From positions 34,693,676 to 34,757,675 of the forward strand of contig OZ024902.1 in assembly GCA_964017125.1 (NCBI GenBank): a DNA stretch of 64,000 nt, given 5' to 3'. Under the pieces are notes generated by a model, which had not been told where the DNA came from, did not search any database, and worked only from the letters and a program-made list of their open reading frames with translations. Positions 1 to 13,000 of the stretch are shown here, piece after piece (within the stretch, counting starts at the first letter, position 1; each line of letters opens with the position of its first letter). This DNA comes from Flabesymbios commensalis (taxonomy: Eukaryota; Annelida; Polychaeta; Terebellida; Flabelligeridae). The position numbers and the translations under genes were made by a program.

Positions 1-378
1 GCCTGGCCTTGCGAGTTCCGGCCTTGCCTTAGCCTGAGCGTGAGGCTTTGCAGGCTTGGGCTTGGGCTTGGCTCGCTACTCCACTGGATAACGCATTGCC
101 ATTGTAGCTCTAGCAGCCCTTAATTTTTAATGAGAAATATCTGGCCGGAGGGGGAAAGAGTTAAGACTAAGACTTAAGTCTAAGACTAAGAGGCTGGCAA
201 ATTAAGAATTTATTTTATGTCACCAGCTGACTCTTACAATTTACAAGTCTTAAAATAAATTTAAAGTTGAATGCTTAACTAAACTAAAGTTTTTTTTAAA
301 ACCAGACTGTTAGTCTAGAGATCTAACAGTAACAGTATATTATACGGTGTTCGCTCAATGGAATGTCAATGGTTTGTG

Positions 379-436
379 CTCGATCACTGAAGTTAAGCAA
401 CGTCGCGCCCGGTTCATAATTGGATGGGTGACTCAG
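379..436 (+). repeat. 5S rRNA-derived fragment
   Basis: The segment CGATCACTGAAGTTAAGCAA followed by CGTCGCGCCCGGTT and TTGGATGGGTGAC matches the internal control region of metazoan 5S rRNA with a few substitutions. The first 30 or so bases and the 3' end of 5S are missing, so it is a pseudogene fragment or the head of a 5S-derived SINE (SINE3 type), not a working gene. Confidence 0.8.
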
Positions 437-526
437 TGTTTCTGGCTCTGAAAAAAGTTGGAGTCAGGCAATATGCAGATTCTGACTCCAAACCTGGTGT
501 TGGAGTCAGCAGGCAGCGCGACTTCC

Positions 527-620
527 GGAGAACGCCCGTCAAAGGGGTCGTAAATGCAGGGGGTCCGGGGCATGCCCCCGGGAATTTTTTTTAAAGAGAA
601 GGCTTTAGCCTTTAGGTGGC
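527..620 (+). repeat. GC-rich dispersed repeat, copy 1
   Basis: Carries GGGGGTCCGGGGCATGCCCC followed by a T-rich tract and GGTGGCTTCTAG. The same order (GGGGTC, GGGGCATGC, CCCC, A/T tract, AAGRC, GGTGGCTT) recurs at 1195-1290. Confidence 0.55.
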
Positions 621-1129
621 TTCTAGTGATATCTAAGGTAAATGTCAAGCTTTGAAACAACTCATTTTTTACTAATCATAATGAAACACTGAAAAATATC
701 ATGGAAATGGTTTCTGAAAATTGCATTAATCAATTTCGTCAGAACGGAATATTTTTTCGTCAGGGGGAGGAGCTTGTCGTCAATTCTGACGACATGACGA
801 CAGATCAGAAACACTGTGACTGCCTGGGTCTGGGACTGCCAGGTGCTGTATACACTCGTGGGGCTCAAAGAACCACGTAAATCGGATGGCTCGTCTGACT
901 GACGTTGAGTTGGATGTAAAAGAACCTCAATGGACGTAGGCGCAGTTTCCATCCGTCGACACCCCAAAAAATCCACAACATGGAGTAGGCCTACTTGGCA
1001 CATATATAAGGCAATGAATGATATCATGAATGATAACAAGCCTTGCTAAGTTACTCCCGTGGCGCGATAGCACAATAGTACGTACTGCCACATAATATAC
1101 CAGGGTTTCCCCCAGAAAAATGAGAAAGC

Positions 1130-1290
1130 ATCATGGTACTTGGCGGTTCGGTTTCAGCGCAGTTCGTGCGCGGCGCACAATTTGAGGCGAGCACAGTCTG
1201 GGGGGTCTGGGGGCATGCTCCCCCATTAAATTTTAATCAGAAGACCTCTTTATATGCATTTTGGTGGCTTATAGCAGTAATTTGTATCCA
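1130..1290 (+). repeat. GC-rich dispersed repeat, copy 2
   Basis: CGCGGCGCACAATTTGAGGC, then GGGGGGTCTGGGGGCATGCT with CCCCC and GGTGGCTTATAGCAG. Same layout as the copy near 527-620. Confidence 0.55.
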
Positions 1291-2734
1291 CTGTTTGTGC
1301 TGGTAAAAAAATAAACACTGATTCTGCATGTAGACTAATACATATATATAAACTAAGTGCCAGTTTGACATTTAAAACCCTTGTGATATAGACCACCAAT
1401 TTTCTCATATGTACACAGCAAATTCTTTTTAAATAAGACTAGATGCCTTTGCAGTGACTAATGAAATATGTAGTGTCTACTTTGTCTAGTGGTCCATTTT
1501 GCCCCTGTATCAAACTACCCTATGATAACAGTGAAATACCATGAGATGGGGGCCTGGGATGATTCTTGTCTGACAAGACTATTGGATTAAATCGCATTGT
1601 GAATATTTAAAAACAATGCAGGCCTACACTGTGACTTTTTATTCACAAAAATAAATTCGAAAAAATCTTTAGACAATTAGACACTAGGCATAACGTAATG
1701 ATTCAGAAATTGGTCAATACGAGTTCTGTTCAATAGCATGCTGTTTGTTTGTGGTTGAGATAAATTCATTAGGCCTTAATAGATCAGTGCCACTCCGTTG
1801 GATTATCATCAGAACTTGCTAATACCAGAAAACAAGTTGGTTTAAATACAAGCATCTGGTGACATCGGCCCAGCCTTTAATGAACACAGACAAGGTCGGC
1901 ATCACTTGTTTTGCTTTCTGAGAATATCATAATTTACACCCCAACTTATCTCAGCCAGCATGCTTTATTGCCTATTAATAACCAACGCTGTGTTGACGTT
2001 GGGTTCATGTAAACACGGTAGAGGATTGTGACACGCCAGGCGTAGGTCCCCTATGCTCTGTTATCCCGGCAAACACGGCAAGTAGAACAACACGCTTTAA
2101 TGTTGAGCCAGCATTGCAGACGATGGACCAACATTAAGTCAACATTAAGTCAACATACTACACTCACTATACAGTATCGTGTTTGCTGGGCGCATGCAGC
2201 CGGCTACACACTGATAGACCCGCTAACAGTGCCTGACCACGTGACATCATATGACCACTGGGCATGCGCACAGACGAGCCACGCACTGTAGCATCAGGCC
2301 AATGGAATGCTGCAAGATCTAATCTGTATCGCTGGCCTTCGCAACACGATGCCAATGTTGTACGGAAGCATCAAGACATTGTTAAAAACGTCAAGGGATT
2401 TCCTAAAGCGTCACGGCACTTATTGAAGCGTCAGGGTAAAAAAATAAAGCGTCATGGTGCCGTGACACTTGACACTTTAGGGGAAACCCTGTATACAGAT
2501 ACAGAACAGTAACAGTTTTTGATTGTTTGAATTTTTATAAGATTGTAGACTAGACTTTACGCCACGATCCGTCATCTAATAATGGCGTACGACACCGACG
2601 GTACGGTTATTCGTCAATGGCGTCATCTCATGCGGGATGCGCGCCACTCCCCACTCAGGCTCAGCCATAGCCCCAGACCAGGCAGTGGCTGAAGTGAAAC
2701 AGGTTTCAGCCACAGACTGACTGCGTACAAAATC

Positions 2735-2911
2735 ACGGGACATTTCTTAGGACTGTCATGAAATCTATATATCGGGGAATAATCAGTTGTTTTTTTTTAG
2801 AATCCTTAAACATTTCATCGTGGGACAAATCGTGGGACATTTCTTAGGACTGTCATGAAATCTATATATCAGGGAATAATCAGGGGTTTTTTTTAGAATC
2901 CTTAAACATTA
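2735..2911 (+). repeat. Tandem duplication, unit about 97 bp
   Basis: GGGACATTTCTTAGGACTGT and the following 60 bases (through AATCCTTAAACATT) occur at 2738 and again at 2834 with few differences. No coding content. Confidence 0.85.
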
Positions 2912-3984
2912 CCGCCATGTAACATGTTGAATTTTTTTAAGCAAATACATCAATCCACGGCCTCAGAAAGGACGACAGGGCTAGCTCAGCCACTGCCCTA
3001 GCTTAGAAATTCAATGCGAATCGCTCCGCTAGGCCCGCCGTGCATCTATCAATAAATCCCACAAAGACTACTGAGCTATTTTGAATCAGTTTTTCTGACC
3101 TGTTAGAAATCACTAAAAACCTAGCAAAAGTCATGGTTTCAGGAGTAAATTATAGAAATTTCGAAAGCCCACAGGACTAGTAATGACACAACTTTACTAG
3201 TCCGCAAAAAGGTTTACTACTGTCTGTTTCACCAGGTCTTGGGAGTGGCCTTTTTCCAATTTGCGCGGTCGCTCTTTAAAATTTTTCAACAATTTTTTTC
3301 TCGGATGATTTTTTTATATTCCCCTAACATCCCTGAAAATTTAGTGCAATTTTGTTGTGTATTTTGTAAGTTAGATGCTTTTGATTTTAAAATATTTATC
3401 ATTTTGTTTATTAGCAATGTCATTTCATGTTCCAATATAAGTGCATGTATTTTTCTTTAAATATTTTTTATGTTCAAATATAAGTGCATGCACGTTTATG
3501 CGCGGGGATAAGGTAGAATGTTACATTATATTAGCACAGCCTGTCTGCATATTAAGTACTGCATGCTAGCGTGTACAGGATCAGAACAGCTGCCAGATGA
3601 GATTCGTTTGTGAGCGGTCAATTGTAAAACAACGAACCCCTGTTCATTATTAAATGCTAGGTTTTAAGCCTCTCTAGAGCTGTTTTAATACTCGTCCAGC
3701 CTACAACCAACAAATGCTCAGAGGTAACCCTTCCAGCAGAGAGTAGCGGTGATAGAAAACATTATGTAACTAATCCCCTTGACCCACTTATCGCGACTAT
3801 TGTTGTTTTTAATCCATTTTATTAGCAGATTAAATCAATTTTTTGGGGAGCGAAATGTTTAAACAGAAAGATTTGCAAATATTTTTTTGAAAATACATGA
3901 AGGAATTTTTCAAGAATGTATTTTTCTGTACTAATTTCAGTGACATATTGCTGCCTTTTATATTTTTAGACTATTTGATGCAAA

Positions 3985-4044
3985 ATGGCAGAAGAAATGA
4001 AGACAGATGAAGATTTAAAGAACGAAAATAATGATGACGGAAAG
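3985..4044 (+). CDS. DNAI3: DNAI3 exon 1, start codon
   Basis: Residues 1-20, rich in Lys, Glu and Asp. The ATG has A at -3 and G at +4. An upstream ATG at 3978 opens only a 10-codon out-of-frame ORF. The donor is a weak GTATAA and the exon ends in phase 0. A TTTTTAG acceptor-like run ends at 3970, so the 5' UTR may be spliced from an exon I could not locate. Confidence 0.75.
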
Positions 4045-7000
4045 GTATAAAAGTTACTAAATTTGCAGTAATGAAAATGTACTTTAACCTGAACTATGGA
4101 ATTAAAATTTTACCCCCTTGAACTTGTGTCTCACCACCACAACCCACGATTTCAGACGACTAAATATCACTTTGGAAAATTTAGATCATAATTAATATAT
4201 CAGTTGCAGATTTTTAAGATCTAGGGGATAATTTACCTGAAAATGTTTTTATCTCAATATGCTTGGAAAATTTTATAGTGAAAAGAATAAAACCCAGCTA
4301 ATATTGCATCCAAATGGGTCTCAAAATGCAACACAATTTACCAGTTAAATTATGCCCTGTAAAAAATTGTCACTTTAAAATATCACAAGTTCTGATGCGA
4401 GCACAGAAGAGCTACGATGTATGTATAGTTGACATCTGTGTTTTATGGGCTAATACCACATAATATGTTGAAAGTACCTGACATGATAATACTTGTTGTA
4501 GAACCAGTACCTGATACATGTACATGTATAGGGCACTTTCACATAATAAGTTGCATACAGGAATAATACAGTTGTTTGATCAAGAGATTCCCATCGTGGT
4601 TATCAAGACGTCACACAAATTGTTTTCTAACGTGACACATTACTGCCCATCTACAGACCAAATTTCATGAGTCCAGATGAAAAATTGACAAAATTATTGA
4701 ATAATCACTGTCAAATTTGCCACAATTATGCTGTCTCAAATGAAATTTCAATCTAAACCTTTTCTAAATAGCTGGTCTGTGCGCAAAACCATGCAGGATT
4801 GTATCAAACACACCATTTCCGTTAAACAAATTTTGAGTTTGTCCTCTCCAGGACAAAGGAGGTTGCCAGCTAAGAATAATAAAGTTATTTCACTTTTCTG
4901 CTAATGTAGTTGTAATATAGCTTATCAGTAAGCATTATCAACTCAATTATTCATTCGGCAAATGATAGTTCCCATGCTATATACATTAAAAATCTTAATA
5001 ACTAATCTTTCGTTAAAATATGTCCCCTCCAGGACATTCAAATCCGTAAGTACTAAGGTATGTTATAGTTTCATTTTTGTTGTTACATTATTTAACCCGG
5101 TGTGAATGGACCACAAAGGGTCAATCTGTAACATTTGGAGGTCGACCATTTCTAATAAATACAGAAATGTACAAAACGCAAATGTCCTCTCCAGGACACA
5201 ATTTTAACACGGGGTTACCAACAAGGTCAAACAACCTGAATATATATATATACCTGACATTAGCATTAACTGTATATTTGAAGAATCTGACAGTAATGTG
5301 CGGCATTTGTTGAGCTCAGATAATACTACATGTATTTCTCAATTAAAAATAGCTACGGAAAGAAGAATTACCCGATTAGAATTGGAATTTAGGCTTTTTA
5401 AATCAACTGTTAAAAATTGTCCTCTCCAGGACATTTAAAGAAACAGAACAAACTCGTGAAATATACAGCTTAATTTCTGGAGTGAAATCTACCCTTCACA
5501 ACCATTTAACTGAAAAGGGTGTACAGCGCATTTCAACAAATGGGACATATAAATAAACATCCATTATTGGCATTGACTGCCCAATTTCTATCTTCAAAGA
5601 GTCAGGTTGTTGTTATTGCGATTGAATCTAAATTTTACATGGCCCTCAACTACATCATATACCCGTATGTATGTGTGTGATCAACAGCACTTTTCTTTAT
5701 AAAAAACCTTTTTAATGTAGGGTCCAATTTATTGATTTATCAGCACAATTTAAGTTTCTATATATTCAAATGTTAAAAAAATGTCCTCTCCAGGACATTT
5801 TAACAACAGAAAATTCTTAAAATAGAACGCCTGATAATTTTGTCAATTTTGTGAATATTGTCCTGAAATTTCGAACATGTCTGCTCCTACCCTTCTACTA
5901 GTTGCTCTCTTCATCCTCAGCAGCAAGTAGTGTTTTATTTTATTTAATGGTAATTGAAAGGACGGCAGGTGTGTGATTTCTCAAAGTTTTTTTGGAAAAT
6001 GTATGACATTTTTTCGTTTATGACTATAATAACACTTTTTGTCTAACAATTAAAATAAATATGAACCAGTCAAACAGTGTAGGGACAAAAAGAGTCAATT
6101 TGAGCTCTTAATGCCTCTCCTGCAGCCACTGGGAAAATTAATGTAATTATTTTCCAATATGGTTATCTGACATTTAAAATTTGCTTGAAATTTTATTCAG
6201 TCAAGTTGCTGCTCTGAAAACTTGCAAGAAGATTCACAACATATATCTGCATCATAAAAAGTTGGAATAATACAACATCAAACACCTTCAAAAAAACACA
6301 TTTTGACACAAATTATGCAACCTATACCATGAAAGTGCCCTATAGTCTAATACTGTAGATCTGGTAATTTTCACATGTGCAAATTTTCTCAAATCTTTGA
6401 TTTTGGTACTTTTTACGAAGTTTAGAATTCGCAAATTTTCCTTACTCTTTATTAGCGCTATTATAATAATAATTATCGCTACATTCTTGAATTCGCAAAT
6501 TTGTCCTCCTTGCAAAATTCGCGACAGTGAAAACCTCCTGAATATTACCAGATCTACAGTAACACAAAATAACTTAAAAAGTGATTTAAAGCTCTGTATA
6601 GCAGAAAACTTTGAACTTCAGTACAATTCACTGCATGTGCCCAATTTTCCAATTTACTTTATGAGAAGTTACATGTTTGTATACATTAGTCCTGCAAGAT
6701 TTGAATATAAAATGGGCAGACCTGTATTTTATAAGAATGAGCCTGCACTGTTTTAGTGCTTCTTTATGTGTTTATTTTCTGTTTATTAAAATGTAATCGT
6801 GGTTTACCTAGATATGTTTTCTTACTAACTATATAGCTGAATCTCTTTATGCCTAAAATACAGCCAGGTTTTTTTAAAGGCTTCAAACACAAAATCAAAT
6901 TGCTATAGCCTCACTGTCAAGTTTGTAGTGGTAAATGATAACAACAAAACACAAATTGTCCCTATATTTTCAAGGTGAGGTAGTTGTATTCTCATGCTAA

Positions 7001-10000
7001 CCATTTGATAGTAAAAAAGTGCTATCTAAGGTCTCTGTATCATGGTCCAAAATGTGAAAGCAGACCTCTTGAGGCTTGTTTTTAGGTCACCAGTTTGTCA
7101 CACATGACTTCATGCACAATATGTCTTAACCCTTTCAAGCCTGAGTTTACCATTGTCATCTTCATCCACTACAAGCTGTTAATTGCTCTCGCAATTCTCG
7201 ACTTGTATTGGATGAAGATGACTTGAAGTGGGTGGCAAATTAAAGAAAATTGCCATGTATTGATAAACCAGTTTCATGGGAATTTTCGTTTTAAAACCCT
7301 TTGTTTTAGGAAAATTAAAGTCTGTTTTCAGGGATGTAAAATGATGCTTTGAAGCATCGTGAGAGCTTAAAGGGTTAAAGCATTCTAATTGACCTAGTCT
7401 TCACATTACACACTCAAAAAGTTTGTTTATTTTGAACCATTTCAGTTAGGTCTCATGTTTGGTAGATGTATCTGACAGTGTCTGATGAATGTATCAGATG
7501 TATATGATGAAGTTTTTAATGTGAATGAAATTGACATATTTTAGGGTCAAGGTCACAGCAGTTTGTAACAATCAATTTCATGCTTGCTAAATATTATTTC
7601 TACGGCTTATGCCATAATTTTGTGACATGGTGTGACATGGTGCTCAGGATGCTTTTATAAATAACTAGTGGTAGAACATGATTGCTGTCTGGTTTAAAAA
7701 AAATGTTTTGTACTTCTATCAAACAGGAACCTGAATCTGCAACAACCCCTCCTCCTAAGAAAGGTTCTGCTTCTCAGAAAACATCAGCACCTTCCCAGCC
7801 AGGTAGTGCAAAATCTGGTAGTAAAAGTAGCAGTAAACCTGGAAGTGGGAAATCAGCAGGTGGACTTACTGCTCGATCAGCTGCAGCTAGTGGTCGAAGT
7901 CCAAAGCCTGGATCCCGCAATAGTGCTCGTTCCACGAGTCCAATAGCAAAACCTAAAATGAAAGGTATGTGCATGTTTTTTATAGATCTATACAGTATAT
8001 GGAATATTTATATGCAAGCCAAGAGAACATGACATTTAGGTTTATTATTTAACCCTTAAACAGCTGTTAAAGCGCTGAAATATTTTAATATAAACCAGGA
8101 GACCGAAGGTTTTTTTTTTCAATTTGAAATCATCATAAATGTCCTGGTTAGTTAACTCTTTCCACTCCATTTGAATACCTAATTGTTATGGATCTATGGC
8201 CATTATAAATATTTTACTCTTTCAGCATGTCCAGTGCGCGGGGATTGACTTTAGATGTGAGATTCTGATGTCTATATATATTCTGCCGTCTAAAGTCGGT
8301 CCCCACACTGAAAGCGTTAACCTTTAAATTTATGTTACCTTTTGACATTTAGGGCATATTTTGTGTAAAATTAATTCAAGGGAAAAAATAGTAAAATATA
8401 GATTTAAAAGAACTTCCTAACCCTTCATTTCAGTGATTATACTAAAGTATTTTTATAAAGCAGGACATTTTGCTTCAAATTTAGATGGGAATTGTGACAG
8501 ATATTTACATCTCAAGTTAAATGACTATAACAGTAAATGGGTTGGTGGTAGGAAGGATAATATATATTGCGAATCGGTTGTACAGGGAAATCGGTTTACA
8601 TGTACTTTGTACACTATAATAATAATATTGGGTCAATGAATCAAACACTCCTCTTTGATTTCGAATGCTCGTGTTAAATTTCTAGGTTGTGATGCACCTG
8701 AAATCTTTATATCCAAATTCAGTATGTTACGTATTGTGTAGTATGTGAGTTGGCAAGTTAGCACCATGTCACTGCACCATCTGGTTATTTTAAGCCTCAC
8801 TGAATGTCTGTGATGAATAGAAAAGATCAACATCAACTTTACTGGTTAGTTTCTTCTCTTTGAAGAATTCTTACAGACAGTTAAAATCCATTTCTCAAGG
8901 ATAAATATGACACACCAATGGTGTGTCATTGTCTTAATCCTTTCTAACATGTATCTCTAAACTCTGCACATTTGACTATCCGAATAAAAGTATCCTCAAG
9001 TGGCAACTCCTGTATTAAACCTGCATTTCTGATTGAGCTGTACTTGTCGTAAATTAATTGTAAAATATAATTTGTATTTTCAGCAAAGAAAAAGGTGACG
9101 CATGATGACAAATCACCTGAAGATGGGAATGGTGATGCAGATGAAGGTAAACATATTTAAGATATTCTTTGATGGGTAATAGATATTACTTGCCCTTAAC
9201 CCTCAAAGCGCTGAGTTAATTTGTAAAAAAACATCGCAACCAAAGGGTTTGTTTCAATTTGAAATCATTATAAATGTCTTAGTTAGCTCTTTCTGATCCA
9301 TTTGAATACCTATGTTATGGGTCTACGACCATTATAAATATGTTTACACTTACAGCACGGGGATTGAATTTAGTCGTCAGAATCTGACGTCTACAGACGT
9401 CAGATTCTGACGACTAAAGTCGATCCCCGCGCTGTAAGGGTTAAACCTTACAATGCTATACACTAAAAATACACCATGCTTAGCCTGCTGTGGCCAGTAA
9501 ATTCTATAAAAAAAATGATGATATATGTCAGTTCTTAAATTTTGCAAATCACAAATTTTCAATCACTTGAAGTTGTGGATCGCGGTAGCAACACACAACT
9601 TCTGAAAATTTAAATTGAATAGCAGTTAAAGGGACTGGCCCAGGCTAAAATCATCAAATAATCGGTGATTTTATTTCGGGTTCTTAATATGACCATATGA
9701 TGTAAACATGTACATAGACTAGAACTGCAAATTTGTATAATTTTTGTGCTGCGCATTCATCAGTTAGACTAGATATAGAGACGAAATTCCCGCATTTCCT
9801 ATTTTTGACATGGTTGTCAATAATTAGAAATCAGGAATTTCGTCTCTATATCTAGCCTAACTGGTGAATGCGCAGCACAAAAATTATAAAAATTTGCAGT
9901 TCTAGTCTATGTACATGTTTACATCATATGGTCATATTAAGAACCCGAAATAAAATCACCAATTTTTTGATGATTTTAGCGTGGGCCAGTCCCTTTAATA

Positions 10001-13000
10001 ATGCAGATGTGATTTTAATAACAATTTAAACCATTTGACTACAAAAAGCCATTTTGCTACACAGCTGGGGGCATCACATCTACACTTTGAGAAATATCAT
10101 GAAGGCTGTTATCAGACAAGTATGTCATCATCTAACTAGCCACAACTTTAGCACTGAAAGGACAAAGTGGAGGTCTTGTTTTTGAAATTTTTGTTGATTG
10201 ATGTTCTTTTTTATATTCAGCATGTGTAAAAGCTGATATTTAATGTGCTAACAAAAAATGAGAATATTAATATAGCTGGGACTGGCTCAAGTTAAAATGC
10301 TCAGGCATTAGATTAGCAGGGACAAATAGGACTGAACAGTCCTGGGCTCTGTAGCTCAAGAAAATCTGCTGAGTGATGTTATGAATTTGAGATTTTACTG
10401 TATGTATAATTTCGTTTTCAGGCCTTCCAGAAGGAGTTATTCCCATCTTTTTGGCTTCAATGACTCAAGAGATCTTTGAGTGTAGAGCAGATACAGATGT
10501 AACTGAAGATGAGCCCCTCAAGATGATAAAGAAAGAAGATATACTAAAAGATCTATTTAACAGGGCTGCTGTTTCTGATTTTCATCCTGTCAAGCCAATC
10601 ATAGTGGTAAGGACATATTGACCTGCTTGATCGACCCATGTACTGATCGATTTTCAGTAATGATGGGACTGGTGATCTATTATGCTTGTAATCAGTCATT
10701 TGGTACACCACTTACCTCTTGTGCTGCTAAAACCGAATATATATATATATATAGTTTCAAGCAGATCAATTCAGATATCACTAAATTTGAAAAAATCAGG
10801 GACCGATTCACAGTTTTTTTATTGAGGCACACTGTAGATCCATAGTGCCTGTAGCACATTCCAGTGTCATGCTAGGCTCCTACATTGTTTAAGCTTTAAT
10901 AACCACGACCAATGTAAAAAACATTGACTAATATTGATATAATGGGGTCTGTGATTTCTTAGATGTTTCAATCTTTTAATAAAGTGGCTTGAAAGATGAT
11001 ATTGTGTGTGTTGGGGGGGGGGGGGGATGATGGACTAAAATATGTATTCTGAGTTTGCTCAGATTTTCTTTGTGCCTCAATCATTATAATCTCTGTGCGA
11101 CAATGTTAGTTTTTTGCATGTGTCACTAGCCCAACTTCAAACAAACAATGGGTGCATGTCTCATGTTAACTGGGCAATGATCATATTGTGAATGTCTGTC
11201 ACTTAAGCCAAATTGATTTTATGCTAGAGGGAATGACAGCGGACAATATTTTAGGGATTCAACTTTCACATCTTTTTACAATTTTTTTTACAAATACTTG
11301 TGAGGGAGACTTGTATTTAATTCTGACTGTCTTTGGGGAAAATTCACGGGACATTTCCCAGGAAATTTCACCGAGGCCATTCGATATGAGCAGTACTGTA
11401 GGCCAGGCCGATAATTTATAATGTTCCCACCAAAATCAGGAATGAAAACAATGTGGCTGTTTTTTATATATGCTATTTTATATTGTGAAATAAAATTTAG
11501 TTAGATATTTTCCCACTAGTATTTCAGAATTTCAGCCACTATAAAAACATATTTTTGAATATCCACTGGGCCATATGCTGACACCACAGTTTCACTTCCT
11601 GCCCAACAATATGACCAAAATGTCAATTTTTATTTAATACCCGCTGTATTATCCCTAATTAACGCGCCGGGCGCGGAGGCGAAGTTGGGGGCGCGTTTAT
11701 TATGTGCACTAAAATGTTAATCTTCATTTCCCGGCCGCATTCGGCCGCGGCACCGTTATTAAGCTATGCGACATTGGTGAGAACTCACTGCACTCCACTC
11801 TCAAGCCGCCACTCGTGCGCGCTGGCATCAGTTATAACTGGTATGTTAACACAGGCTGACACCTTATGCAGCCACGGCCCGCTATATAGGCAGGCTAGAC
11901 GACGCGGTTACCATCACATTCATCTTGTAATGATCTTATTTGGGCACGACGATATCTAAATATTGTATTTGTTTTTAGATACATTACTACTGATTAGGAT
12001 AATAGAAATGCATCTGCAACATACTGTATGAATGCTTTAAAAAGACGTAGGCCTAACTGATCAAATTTACGTCTAATTTCACACAGTGTGTAGGCCTCGG
12101 AATGTCTGCCACAGCAGACCGTTCCCAGCCTGATGACGTCATGTACTCTTGCCGACCTTAGCCCGCCATTTATCAAATGGTGGTGTATCATCTCTGCAGG
12201 GATATCATGAATACATGTGCGCTATAACATTGGTTCAAAGCAGCAGCAGCATTAATGGGCCAATGCCATGGTTGGATCGTCTGGATTTAAGCCCGTATCA
12301 AGTCCTGTGTCTCGGCGCTACTATAGTAGAACAAGATCCATACCTCACATATTTGGATGACCAGTGGACGCCAACTGCTGACAACCAAAACATGACATAG
12401 CACGATATACAGGGGCAGACGTTTTTCGTGTCATTAGAGGCTTCAAATCTTACTTAGCATTAAGCCTACCGGTAGGCCCTATACATTGGCGTCGCATTAA
12501 AACGCCGGGGAATTTAACAGGGGTAAATCTGTCTGACTTAATGATGACTGAGCTAGTGAAATGGACAGTTATTACTTTTGTTGCAAACCTGACACGCTGT
12601 CGTTATTCTGACACAACTCAACGATGAATTACCCAACACACACAGGTGTTATTCACCTGCCCGTCCAACATGTACATATGTACAACAACTAGGCTACATG
12701 TAACAGTAGCATACCGCGTTTACACCCACGCTCACAACACACTGACCGTGGCTTAACCAAGTTGACACGACTACACGCAGAAGGCTGGTGTCTGGTAGAT
12801 TTTTTCAAGCCAGCTGACTGGATATACAGCGTGCATGAAAAAGGGGGGGCGCGTTTATTAGGGGCGGTGCGTTTATTAGGGATAATACGGTATATTGTTA
12901 AAAAAATCCACACTGCTCGGGAGCGTGACACACAAGATTTTTTTTTTTGGTCTTTTGTGTTTTTATGTCTAAGTATAATATTGCTGTATTTCTATTTTAT

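Larger units (their letters stand above)
1..3984. other. Intergenic region upstream of DNAI3
   Basis: No supported coding exon. It opens with a GGCTTGGGCTT-like run (about 47-75) and contains a 5S rRNA-derived fragment, two copies of a GC-rich dispersed repeat, a tandem duplication at 2735-2911, a CAACATT-rich repeat near 2095-2190 and a worn TTAACCC-group remnant at 3745-3850. The DNAI3 promoter must lie here or in the last kilobase, but I see no TATA box or RFX X-box near 3000-3980. Confidence 0.6.

Noticed and set aside
379-436. Functional 5S rRNA gene
   Set aside because: The 5' quarter and the 3' end are missing.
4840-5797. CRISPR-like array
   Set aside because: Repeats are only 16 bp, spacing is irregular and far too long, and the locus is an intron of an animal gene.
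6397-6756. Plus-strand ORF of 119 codons
   Set aside because: Its first part lies in an inverted-repeat element. It has no family resemblance, AT-driven composition and no splice context.
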